Positions 5,825 through 13,888 of a stretch of DNA of 16,800 bases are shown here, piece after piece. The translations under genes were made by a program, and so were the position numbers. The notes under the pieces were generated by a model, which was not told where the DNA came from, ran no database searches, and saw only the letters and a list, made by a program, of their open reading frames with translations. Position 1 is the first letter of the stretch; each line of letters opens with the position of its first letter. The stretch is from Robiginitomaculum sp. (lineage in GTDB: Bacteria > Pseudomonadota > Alphaproteobacteria > Caulobacterales > Maricaulaceae), in assembly GCA_021647805.1 (NCBI GenBank), contig JAKITZ010000022.1:1-16800 (forward strand). The letters are read 5' to 3'.

Positions 5825-6658
5825 TTAAGCAACTTTGGCCTGAGCTATTCCTTTACGCTTATAAAGACCCCGTTTACCAGCAACTGGCTCAAACGCATCG
5901 GTTAACCCGAGAACGGTTTCCGCTGCTCCCAAGAATAAAAACCCATCGGGTGCTAGCCGCGAGGCAATCCGATTAAGAATATCTGTTTTGGTTTGTTGGT
6001 TAAAATAAATCAATACATTGCGACAAAATACAACATCAAAAGTACCCAGTGTGTGGAAACTATTCAGCAAATTGAAGGTTCTGAAGGAAATACTTTGCCG
6101 TAAGGATGGGTCAACTTGCCAAAGGTCACCTTGTTTTTGAAAGTATTTAACCAGTAATTGCACAGGCAAGCCCCGTTGAACTTCAAACTGTGAATATAAA
6201 CCAGCTTTTGCTTTCTCTATTACCTTCTCAGATATATCCGAAGCTAATATATCCATTTGTATGCCACGTAACGCACTGCGTTCTTCGCGCAAGATCATTG
6301 ATAATGAATACGGTTCCTGCCCGGCAGAGGCCGCAGCACACCAAATTCTCGCTTTCGAGCCTGGACGGCGATTTTCTGCCAGATATGGGATCACTTCGGA
6401 CTTAAACAGATCAAACGGTGTACGATCGCGAAAGAAAAAAGTTTCATTGGTTGTCATTGCTTCGGTAACAGCACAACTTAGTCTTTCATCATTGCCAGTT
6501 CGCATTGACTGCACCAGCTCTTCAACAGAACTCAAGCCCTCCTTACGAGCAATCGGCCCAAGTCGGCTATCTAATAAATACCCTTTTTCAGGCGACAAGA
6601 CATGGCCAGATTTTTTAAGTAGCAGGTTTGCTAAAAATTCAAAATTTGCGCTGTTCAT
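5825..6658 (-). CDS. cheR: Chemotaxis protein methyltransferase CheR
   Basis: CheR methylates glutamates on chemoreceptors using S-adenosylmethionine, opposing CheB in adaptation. The 277-residue product has the small helical N-domain (1-60) and the methyltransferase domain. Visible are TTNETFFFRD (69-78), the SAM-binding stretch IWCAAASAGQEPYSLSM (105-121), the DI pair at 141-142 and FDVVFCRNVLIYFN (207-220). I chose ATG at 6656-6658: it follows the cheB stop by one base, has AAAGGA upstream, and gives the family's normal length; an upstream in-frame ATG at 6742 would add 28 residues inside cheB. It is the last gene of the chpT-che operon. Confidence 0.96.
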   Translation of the reverse strand: MNSANFEFLANLLLKKSGHVLSPEKGYLLDSRLGPIARKEGLSSVEELVQSMRTGNDERLSCAVTEAMTTNETFFFRDRTPFDLFKSEVIPYLAENRRPGSKARIWCAAASAGQEPYSLSMILREERSALRGIQMDILASDISEKVIEKAKAGLYSQFEVQRGLPVQLLVKYFQKQGDLWQVDPSLRQSISFRTFNLLNSFHTLGTFDVVFCRNVLIYFNQQTKTDILNRIASRLAPDGFLFLGAAETVLGLTDAFEPVAGKRGLYKRKGIAQAKVA

Positions 6659-6659
6659 A

Positions 6660-7757
6660 CTATTTCCTTTGAACAATCTGTAATATTTTTGGGCCGATTT
6701 TGGCCATTGGTAAAATTTCGTGTGCAAGGCCTGCTTTGGCAACAGCTCCAGGCATTCCCCAAACTACTGAGCTTGCTTCATCTTGGGCTATGACCATTGA
6801 GCCAGCTTTGTGCATTTCTTCAGTTCCGCCCAATCCATCTTGTCCCATACCGGTCAGCATTACTGCCAACGCTGAGTTTCCATAGACATTAACTGCCGAA
6901 CGAAACATCGGGTTTACTGAAGGGCGGCAATAATTTTCTGGCGGTTTTTGATCAAGCCCAATAACCACACCCATGCCAGACTTTCTAACAAACATATGAT
7001 AGTCACCGGGCGCTAAATAAACACCGCCTGGTTTAACCGGCATGCCGTCACGCCCCTCAACCACCAGTTTTTTTGCTGATTTACTGAGGTGCTCAGCCAA
7101 TACAGCGGTAAAGGTTTTGGGCATATGTTGGGTAATAAATATTGGCAAATTAACTCTGGGGCCAATAATGCTCATCAAATCGCGTAAAGCCTGCGGGCCA
7201 CCAGTACTGGAGCCAACAAAAATTGCTTTCGGTTTTGCAAATGAAGCTGGTGGCTTGGCTGCTATTCGGGCAATTGGCGCCGTTGAAATCGCTCTTGGCC
7301 TAAAAGAAACCGGCTGACCCAAGGCACGTATTTTACTGATCAAATTGTTACGAAATTCTTCTGCTCCAGCTAGCTTTCCTGTTTCCGGTTTCGGAGTATA
7401 ATCACTGGCTCCTTGTGATAGAGCCCGCAAAGTAATATCAGCATTGCGATGGGTTAAGGTTGAAGCCATTATTACTTTTGATTTTGGAGAGCCTTTTAAT
7501 ATTTGCGGCAATGCTGTTAAGCCGTCCATTCTTGGCATCTCAATATCAAGCACTATAATATCTGGCTTATGTTGTGTCGCAAGTTTAACCCCCTGCACAC
7601 CATCGATTGCCTTGGCAATTACCTCTATACCAGATTCAGCCTCCAACCAACGAGAAACAAGCCCACGAACCACAGCAGAATCATCAACCAGCAATACTGA
7701 TATGGACTTACCGCCGGCAGAGGGTCTTGAATTTGTAATTGGTGGTTTTACTTGCAT
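6660..7757 (-). CDS. cheB: Chemoreceptor methylesterase/deamidase CheB
   Basis: CheB removes methyl groups from chemoreceptors and deamidates glutamines once phosphorylated by CheA. The 365-residue product has an N-terminal receiver domain (about 18-135) with Asp71 in IIVLDIEMPRMDG, a linker of about 35 residues and a C-terminal esterase domain (about 176-362). The catalytic triad is visible: Ser184 in GSSTGGPQA, His211 in ITQHMP and Asp307 in TGMGQDGLGG. The start is ATG at 7755-7757 with a modest AGG upstream. It lies 11 bases after cheY and one base before cheR, so it is cotranscribed. Confidence 0.97.
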   Translation of the reverse strand: MQVKPPITNSRPSAGGKSISVLLVDDSAVVRGLVSRWLEAESGIEVIAKAIDGVQGVKLATQHKPDIIVLDIEMPRMDGLTALPQILKGSPKSKVIMASTLTHRNADITLRALSQGASDYTPKPETGKLAGAEEFRNNLISKIRALGQPVSFRPRAISTAPIARIAAKPPASFAKPKAIFVGSSTGGPQALRDLMSIIGPRVNLPIFITQHMPKTFTAVLAEHLSKSAKKLVVEGRDGMPVKPGGVYLAPGDYHMFVRKSGMGVVIGLDQKPPENYCRPSVNPMFRSAVNVYGNSALAVMLTGMGQDGLGGTEEMHKAGSMVIAQDEASSVVWGMPGAVAKAGLAHEILPMAKIGPKILQIVQRK

Positions 7758-7768
7758 TTTATTAGAAC

Positions 7769-8134
7769 CTATATCAGCCCGACTTCAGCAAACTTTGCTG
7801 AAAGAATATCACTATCGAACGGCTTCATAATATATTCATTGGCGCCAGCTCTAAGAGCTTCGGTTATATGCCCCATATCATTTTCGGTGGTGCAGAACAC
7901 AACCACCGGCTTATCTCCGCCGCTTTCGTTTCTTAAGGCCTTTAGAAAGTCTATTCCGTTCATCACCGGCATATTCCAGTCCAGCAAGATAGCTTCTGGC
8001 ATTGCTTGTTTGCATTTATCAAGTGCTTGCTGCCCATCTTCGGCTTCGCTACAAGAAAATTCCATATCTTCAAGAATTCTACAGGCAACTTTTCTAATTA
8101 CTCGGCTATCGTCTACGACAAGGCAATGTTTCAT
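7769..8134 (-). CDS. cheY: Chemotaxis response regulator CheY
   Basis: This is a stand-alone receiver of 121 residues that, when phosphorylated by CheA, binds the flagellar switch. Acidic residues at 8-9, phospho-acceptor Asp52 in AILLDWNMPVMNG, Thr82-Thr83 and Lys104 in MKPF are all present. I chose ATG at 8132-8134 because AGGA lies eight bases upstream and the product then begins with the usual beta-strand (MKHCLVVDDS); a longer frame from 8191 would overlap cheW. The DWNMP motif is typical of the alphaproteobacterial CheY paired with CheA-receiver hybrids, though this is from memory. The cheA receiver may compete for phosphate with it. Confidence 0.95.
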   Translation of the reverse strand: MKHCLVVDDSRVIRKVACRILEDMEFSCSEAEDGQQALDKCKQAMPEAILLDWNMPVMNGIDFLKALRNESGGDKPVVVFCTTENDMGHITEALRAGANEYIMKPFDSDILSAKFAEVGLI

Positions 8135-8156
8135 TTTTTTATTCCTATAGTCTTGT

Positions 8157-8651
8157 TCAAGCAGCCATTTCAGACTTGGTTTCAAAATCAAGTAAACGCT
8201 TAATATCCATAATTATCAGCAATTTATCTTCCAAACGATAAATTTCAGTAGTAAATTTCTGCCAAGCTGGGTCAAAATTCATCGGTACTGCTTCGGATTT
8301 TCCCCGTGGTAATTGTAAAACATCACCAACTCGATCAATAATAAGGCCATAAGACTCACCGTTTATTTCAACCCCTATTGCCATTAGTGACTGTTGGTCT
8401 TGTTCTAAAGCTGGAAGGTTTAGTTTTTCACGCACCTCTATTGCGGTAACTATTCGCCCGCGCAGATTCAAAACGCCGCGAATTTCCGGAGGTGCCAATG
8501 GAACTCGAGTTATAGATTGTGGATGAAAAACTTCATGAATAGCGGAAACCGGAATACCGAATATTTGGTCATCAATAAAAAAGGTCACAAATTCATTTAT
8601 TGTGTCTTTGTCATTTGTTTTGTTATCTGCGGAAGCAATTTGTTCACTCAT
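8157..8651 (-). CDS. cheW: Chemotaxis coupling protein CheW
   Basis: CheW links chemoreceptors to the CheA kinase in the array. The 164-residue protein is one CheW domain (about 18-155) with FFIDDQIFGIPVSAIHEV, the conserved RGVLNLRGRIV core, and a closing LLIIMDIKRLL. Its ATG (8649-8651) overlaps the cheA TGA by four bases (ATGA), a sign of translational coupling. A short N-terminal tail (1-17), rich in Asp, Asn and Lys, precedes the domain. The C-terminus ends MAA. Confidence 0.96.
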   Translation of the reverse strand: MSEQIASADNKTNDKDTINEFVTFFIDDQIFGIPVSAIHEVFHPQSITRVPLAPPEIRGVLNLRGRIVTAIEVREKLNLPALEQDQQSLMAIGVEINGESYGLIIDRVGDVLQLPRGKSEAVPMNFDPAWQKFTTEIYRLEDKLLIIMDIKRLLDFETKSEMAA

Positions 8652-11347
8652 GCTGCTTCTCCTTTGAGTTGCAATACATAATTTATCGTCGAGACCAGCG
8701 ATTCTCTATCTGACTTACGAACCACGTCAGTAAATGCAGTGGTGGCACCAATCTTCTCTAAATCATGTTGCTCTAATGCTGATAAAGCCAACCGTGGAAC
8801 TGTGCTCCAACGCAAATCTTTGGCCAAACGATTAGCAAAATCCACACCATTATCATCTGGCATTTCAATATCACTGACTATTATGTCAAATTCCACACCA
8901 GCCTCGTTTAATTTCCAAGCTTCACTGGTACTTTCAATTGCAGTTACCTCATAACCAGCTGCACTAAGCAGCGGTTTTACCATATTCCTAAAGAACGCAT
9001 TATCATCTACCAGCAAAACTCTCTTGGCTGCTGTTTCTTGGGTTTCTTGGTCGGCAGCTGCCCTCTCGAACCAATCATGAAAGCCCAAAGTTAAGAAATG
9101 CCCAACATCAAGAACTTCCGTGGCCTTACCCTTTAATACTGCTGAACCAATTATTTCAGGAGAATTATCGGCCATTTCAATGTGCAGCACTTCCTCAACT
9201 ATATCGACAATTTCGTCTACCGCTAAACCGACTGAGCGGCCATCATCAGTAAATACCAATACCGGTTGCGGAGTTTCTTCGTTAAACGATGGGGCGCCGC
9301 CAGCATGAATTAATGGCATTAAGGTATCTCGATATTGAACCAAATGCCGACCATTAGATATTTCTATTTTCTGCGGATCAATTTCCTCTAACCTAGTAAC
9401 CAAGCTTAATGGGACAGCCTTTGGCTCCTTGCCGCCAGCAAAGAACAACAACATTGCTGTTTTTGTTTCGCTGTCGCTCGTCATATTTTTTGATTTTGCG
9501 CTGGCTTGTTCGACATCATTTAGCGAGCCAACTTGGCGGGCAATACCGTTCGGATCGACAATCATAATCACCGAGCCATCGCCTAATATTGTATTACCAG
9601 AGAAAATTTCTATCGATTTTAATCGATCTGACATTGGCTTAACAACTATTTCTTCGGTATCAAAAACACTATCTACCAAAACGCCAAACGTCTGCTCACC
9701 AACAGTCATTACCACAACGAACCCAGTGCCTTTTTCTTCTTTCTCAGCAGGCTCACCGATGATTTCGGACAGATCCAGTATTGGCAATAATTTATCGCGC
9801 AAACGCAAGACTCTGGCATTGCTTATTGTTTCAATCCGATGATCACCATTTGCAGTGGTACGAACCAATTCGACCACAGCTAGTTGTGGTATCGCGAATT
9901 TGCCGGCTCTGGTTTCAACTATCAAAGCCGAAACAATAGCTAAAGTTAGCGGAATTTTAATCTTAAAAGTAGTGCCTTGGCCATCAATAGACTTAAGGTC
10001 AATAGTTCCGCCTATTTGCTCGATATTACTACGAACCACATCCATTCCAACACCACGGCCAGAAATAGAAGTAACGGCAGCGGCTGTTGAAAGCCCAGCA
10101 GCAAAGATCAACCTATGGATTTGGTTGTCAGTCATTGCATCAGCGTCTTCTTGCGAGATTGTGCCGTTTTTTATAGCCTTGCTGCGTATTTTTGATGTCG
10201 GTAAACCAGCTCCGTCATCAGCTATTTCAATTACAATATGCCCGCCTTCATGATAGGCTGATAAATTGATCTGTCCGGCTTCGGGTTTACCAGCTGCAAC
10301 TCTAATATCACTTGGCTCCAAACCATGATCACAAGAGTTTCGTACCATATGAGTCAAAGGATCGCCAATAAGCTCTAGAACTTGACGATCAAGCTCGGTC
10401 TGCTCACCCTTCATATTTAGTTGTACTTTTTTATTTACCGCTTTGGCTGAATCACGAACAATTCGCGGTAACTTTTTCCAAGCATTGCCAATTGGTTGCA
10501 TTCGGGTTTTCATAACCCCTTCTTGCAGCTCAGCTGTTACACTGGACAGCCGCTGTAGAGGTAACTTTAGATCATCGCTATTGGTTTCGCGTACTGTTTG
10601 TAACAATTGATTTCTGGTAAGAACCAGCTCTGAAACCATAGCCATAAGATCTTCTAGGCTATCGACATTAACCCGAACTGTTTGCACAATTTTAAGCGGT
10701 TCAGTCGACTTTTTAACTTCCTTCTTTGCTGCTTTTTTATCTTCTTCTTGTTTTATGGCCTCATCAGCTTCAACAGCCAATTGATCTAAATCAGGGCCGT
10801 CAGCCGCCAAAAACGCCGCCTCCAGATCAGCCAACGAGACCTCACCCGGTCGCAAGTCGCGGTCAAGGTCTTCATCAAAGCCAATTGGTGCTTCATCAAG
10901 TTCTTCCTCAGCTACAGGTGCTGTTTCCGTTTCCACTGCTGGAGCAGAAGCTGTAACCGCTACTTCCATACTTCCTTCGGAAGCTGCGACTAATTTAGAA
11001 ATAATTTCTTCGTCGCCACCTTCTGGCTCGGATTGAGTTTCAGTAAGGTAATCAAGAATTTCTTTGATCTTGTCGATAGATTCAAGAATTAGTGTAACCG
11101 TATCAGGGGTGGCTATCAGAGCTTTGTCGCGATACTTACCGAGCAGTGTTTCACCAGCATGAGCTAAGGCTTCAAGCCTAGGTAAGCCCAAAAAACCACA
11201 CGTACCCTTAATGGTATGAACAAGACGAAAAATATTGTTTAAGGTCGCATCATCTTCAGGCTGCTGCTCAAATTTGACTAGTTCGGCATCAACAACCTCC
11301 AGGCTTTCCTGAGTTTCGGCTAAAAAATCACTTAATAGATCATCCAT
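8648..11347 (-). CDS. cheA: Hybrid chemotaxis histidine kinase CheA with two CheW-like domains and a receiver
   Basis: This 899-residue kinase autophosphorylates at His44 (RLVHTIKGTCGFLGL) in the HPt domain (1-105). A low-complexity acidic, alanine-rich linker (about 125-215) follows; the separate CheY/CheB-binding P2 domain of enteric CheA is not visible. Then come the dimerisation helices (about 222-290) and the ATP-binding domain with MVRNSCDHGLEP (334-345), DDGAGLP (377-383) and SGRGVGMDVV (429-438). The first CheW-like domain (about 465-605) is followed by a second, more divergent one (about 630-755) and a C-terminal receiver (about 774-895) with DD 781-782, phospho-acceptor Asp826 and Lys878. 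The start is ATG at 11345-11347 with GGGAG nine bases upstream. The receiver may act as a phosphate sink or feedback site. It leads the che block, 170 bases after chpT. Confidence 0.96.
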   Translation of the reverse strand: MDDLLSDFLAETQESLEVVDAELVKFEQQPEDDATLNNIFRLVHTIKGTCGFLGLPRLEALAHAGETLLGKYRDKALIATPDTVTLILESIDKIKEILDYLTETQSEPEGGDEEIISKLVAASEGSMEVAVTASAPAVETETAPVAEEELDEAPIGFDEDLDRDLRPGEVSLADLEAAFLAADGPDLDQLAVEADEAIKQEEDKKAAKKEVKKSTEPLKIVQTVRVNVDSLEDLMAMVSELVLTRNQLLQTVRETNSDDLKLPLQRLSSVTAELQEGVMKTRMQPIGNAWKKLPRIVRDSAKAVNKKVQLNMKGEQTELDRQVLELIGDPLTHMVRNSCDHGLEPSDIRVAAGKPEAGQINLSAYHEGGHIVIEIADDGAGLPTSKIRSKAIKNGTISQEDADAMTDNQIHRLIFAAGLSTAAAVTSISGRGVGMDVVRSNIEQIGGTIDLKSIDGQGTTFKIKIPLTLAIVSALIVETRAGKFAIPQLAVVELVRTTANGDHRIETISNARVLRLRDKLLPILDLSEIIGEPAEKEEKGTGFVVVMTVGEQTFGVLVDSVFDTEEIVVKPMSDRLKSIEIFSGNTILGDGSVIMIVDPNGIARQVGSLNDVEQASAKSKNMTSDSETKTAMLLFFAGGKEPKAVPLSLVTRLEEIDPQKIEISNGRHLVQYRDTLMPLIHAGGAPSFNEETPQPVLVFTDDGRSVGLAVDEIVDIVEEVLHIEMADNSPEIIGSAVLKGKATEVLDVGHFLTLGFHDWFERAAADQETQETAAKRVLLVDDNAFFRNMVKPLLSAAGYEVTAIESTSEAWKLNEAGVEFDIIVSDIEMPDDNGVDFANRLAKDLRWSTVPRLALSALEQHDLEKIGATTAFTDVVRKSDRESLVSTINYVLQLKGEAA

Positions 11348-11517
11348 GCTTACGGACTCCCTTGATCTTGAACGTCCAGTATTGAACTGGTTCTGCTCAT
11401 ATAATTAACTGTAGTGGTTAAGGGGTCACTAAGGGATCTGCAATTAACGCGAATAAATTGAATTAAACCACTTTTGAGTGCAATTCATTTGCTGCATCAA
11501 CTAGGGTCTGTGGACAA
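11348..11517. promoter_or_regulatory. chpT-cheA intergenic region with hairpins
   Basis: A CCAGT-attga-ACTGG hairpin (11376-11390) lies some 30 bases upstream of cheA. A two-level inverted repeat, TGAATT/AATTCA (11459-11464, 11482-11487) around CACT/AGTG (11469-11472, 11477-11480), sits just after the chpT stop; with GTTTAATTCAATTT beyond it on the minus strand it could be a weak terminator. GTTGATG followed by ACTCAAAA on the minus strand echoes element B. A cheA promoter here is likely but no clear -35/-10 pair was found. Confidence 0.4.
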
Positions 11518-12165
11518 TTATGAAGTAGTTAATGCTATAAGCTCGATACTCTCACCACTTTGCCTTGCTTCGGCTCGTCCACCAAGGTCTCTGGCAATCA
11601 AACCTGTGTAATATGGTTGAATGGATCGGCCATCAAATCCGTTTTCCGGCTCCAAGCCTTCTAACGAATTTGCCACTGTCGGCAATAACCTTGCCCTATC
11701 ACCTTGTGCCAATACTCGTAAACGGGATTCTGAAGCAGCCTCGACCGTAACCTCACCACCTCTTGGCGCCGCTTCCACGCCCAGCAATACCAAATTCAAT
11801 AAAATTCTAGAGGTCGGCTTTGACAAGCTGGCGGCAGAAACACGCCAGATAATTTTCGCTTTGGCATTTTTGAACATTCCGTCCACTAAACGCTTTAACT
11901 CTGCTGTAGGCACTTGCCCCGGAGCTGAAGTACCTGCACCATATGCAAGTCTGGCAAATTCCAGCTTGGCAGATGCTTGTCCAGCAGAGGCGCGGATCAA
12001 CTGCAAAGCTTCATCACGCATATCGGCGGCATCATCATCGTCCAATACATCAAGCGCCGTTCCCAGCGCACTGACTGGCGAGACTAGATCATGACAAACA
12101 CGAGCGCAAAGTAACGAGGCCAGATCAACGGCTGATAGTTCAACTGGTGTGGAAAAATTAGTCAT
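11518..12165 (-). CDS. chpT: Histidine phosphotransferase ChpT
   Basis: ChpT carries phosphate from the CckA hybrid kinase to CtrA and CpdR in alphaproteobacteria. The 215-residue product has the family's dimerising helix pair with phospho-acceptor His25 in DLASLLCARVCHDLVSPVSAL, then helix two (RDEALQLIRASAGQASAKLEFARLAYGAG, split here only for naming), and a degenerate ATPase-like C-terminal domain (about 75-210) without ATP-binding boxes, as known for ChpT. I chose ATG at 12163-12165, which gives the family start just before the His helix; an in-frame ATG at 12264 would add 33 atypical residues. GGAA lies about ten bases upstream. It is first in the leftward cluster and divergent from an M23 peptidase gene. 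Confidence 0.93.
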   Translation of the reverse strand: MTNFSTPVELSAVDLASLLCARVCHDLVSPVSALGTALDVLDDDDAADMRDEALQLIRASAGQASAKLEFARLAYGAGTSAPGQVPTAELKRLVDGMFKNAKAKIIWRVSAASLSKPTSRILLNLVLLGVEAAPRGGEVTVEAASESRLRVLAQGDRARLLPTVANSLEGLEPENGFDGRSIQPYYTGLIARDLGGRAEARQSGESIELIALTTS

Positions 12166-12502
12166 AGTAATATCATTTCCAATAAAACAAAGGTATTTGA
12201 CCCAAGCTGACGGCAGAGCCTTAATTACCTGTGAACAATCAAAAAAAAGCACCGCATTAAACATTTTTTGATCAGTTCCGTATAAATTCTAAACTAAATC
12301 AATTCAACCTTAAAAGTTGAGTTGCCCTCAAGTCACTGATCCTATGTGGAGATTTAATGTTATGACACTTGGATTTAGACAAAAATCAGCTAAACTCCCC
12401 TTCAAGAAAACAAATAAGCAAAACTAGGCTTTCCCAATACGGTTCAAATAATTACCTTAATTTTTAGGCAGAGCCTTAGTAATTTTGTGCAGGAATAATG
12501 TT
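12166..12502. promoter_or_regulatory. Divergent control region of chpT and the M23 peptidase gene
   Basis: A perfect 12-bp direct repeat GGCAGAGCCTTA occurs at 12212-12223, 47 bases upstream of chpT, and at 12467-12478, 25 bases upstream of the peptidase gene. The repeat core GGC-AGA-GCC is itself a mini-palindrome. A CAAC/GTTG inverted repeat lies near 12304-12318. The region is AT-rich with several TTAA half-sites but no TTAA-N7-TTAA box was found. No gene is visible. Confidence 0.45.
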
Positions 12503-13858
12503 ATGAGTTTCAATCGACTTCCGAATTTTTTATATATTATCCCGCTAGGCTTATTAGTTTTAGCAATAACCAATCTGGTATCCATGCCAGATAACAAAGC
12601 CTCCCAACCCCTTAACGCCATGGCCTCTGCCGAAGTCCCGCCAGCGCTAGTATTTCCAGATTTATCTAAAATTGCTGGCGAAGAGTTCTATAATTTTACT
12701 AAAATACTGGGGCAGAAGCATATCTCAACCAAGTTAAAAAGAGGCGGAACATTAGCGGTAGTGTTAGATAATGCAGGTATCAACAGAGTTGAAGCTGCCA
12801 ATGCTATTTCAGCTATGAGCAAAGTGTTTAATCCACGCAATTTTCGAGCCGGACAGAAACTAGACTTAATATTAGAACCAATTGCAGAAACAGGACGCCT
12901 GCAATTAGCAGGACTATCAACCAGAACCAGCGTAGATCGAACCTTAGTCCTCAACCGCCGATCCAATGGCGATTTTATCGCTAGGGAGTTACTAAGGGAA
13001 ACCGAGCTAAAATTGATCCGAGTACAAGGAGAAATAACCTCCAGCCTATATCTAAGCGCTCTAAATGCCGGTGCTAGTGATGCCGCCGTAATAGAGTTTT
13101 CCCGGCTTTACGCTTATTCAGTGGATTTTCAGCGTGGCATACGCGCTGGTGATAGCTTTGATATGGTGTTTGAAAGTTATGTTGATGAAAAGGGCAATAC
13201 GGTAAAAACCGGTAATTTGCTATATGCCAGACTAATGCCTCGAAAACGAGATTTGAAGCTATACCGTTATCAAACCCCTGATGGCGAAGCAGGATATTAT
13301 AATGAAAAAGGCGAAAGCGCCCGAAGGTTTTTAATGAAAACCCCTATTGATGGCGCACGTATCTCATCATCATTCGGTCAACGTAAACATCCGGTATTAG
13401 GTTATGTCAGAAATCATCCGGGAACAGATTTTGCTGCCGGCACTGGCACACCAATTTTTGCTGCTGGTAATGGTGTGATCGAGCGATCTAACCGCTTTGG
13501 TAGTTACGGTAATTATATCAGAATTCGCCACTCCAATGGTTTCAAAACAGCCTATGCGCATTTGTCAAAGTTTGGGCGTGGTGTCAAAAAAGGCCGGCGG
13601 GTACAACAAGGACAGATCATTGGTTATGTTGGAGCCACCGGGCGGGTAACTGGCCCACATCTACATTATGAAGTTTATAAAAATGGCAAAAGAGTAAACC
13701 CAATGACGGTAAAGCTACCATCAGGCAGGAAACTAAAAAAATCGGAACTTCCTGCATTCTCAACGACCGTGAAAGAGATTGACAGCTTGATAGAGAAAAC
13801 GCTGCCGGTAAACATAATTGCGCAAAATAATATGGAAACTAGTGATAAAGAAATTTAA
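12503..13858 (+). CDS. MepM-like M23 family murein DD-endopeptidase
   Basis: The 451-residue protein is a membrane-anchored or secreted LytM-type peptidase that should cut peptide crosslinks in peptidoglycan. It has one N-terminal hydrophobic segment (about 9-26), a LysM/OapA-like region (about 78-125, GGTLAVVLDNAGI with AGQKLDLILE), an intermediate domain (about 165-280) typical of the YebA/MepM group, and the M23 domain (about 281-400). Zinc and catalytic residues are intact: His305 and Asp309 in NHPGTDFAAG, His353 in YAHLS, and His386 and His388 in GPHLHYEV. I chose ATG at 12503-12505 with AGGA eight bases upstream over a TTG at 12485. It has no clear cotranscribed partner here. Confidence 0.93.
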   Translation: MSFNRLPNFLYIIPLGLLVLAITNLVSMPDNKASQPLNAMASAEVPPALVFPDLSKIAGEEFYNFTKILGQKHISTKLKRGGTLAVVLDNAGINRVEAANAISAMSKVFNPRNFRAGQKLDLILEPIAETGRLQLAGLSTRTSVDRTLVLNRRSNGDFIARELLRETELKLIRVQGEITSSLYLSALNAGASDAAVIEFSRLYAYSVDFQRGIRAGDSFDMVFESYVDEKGNTVKTGNLLYARLMPRKRDLKLYRYQTPDGEAGYYNEKGESARRFLMKTPIDGARISSSFGQRKHPVLGYVRNHPGTDFAAGTGTPIFAAGNGVIERSNRFGSYGNYIRIRHSNGFKTAYAHLSKFGRGVKKGRRVQQGQIIGYVGATGRVTGPHLHYEVYKNGKRVNPMTVKLPSGRKLKKSELPAFSTTVKEIDSLIEKTLPVNIIAQNNMETSDKEI

Positions 13859-13888
13859 CGCTAGCTGCGCCAACAGTCGCACAAAACA

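Noticed and set aside
12441..12460. GGTTCAAAT as a tRNA T-loop
   Set aside because: No acceptor, anticodon or D-arm pairing can be found around it.
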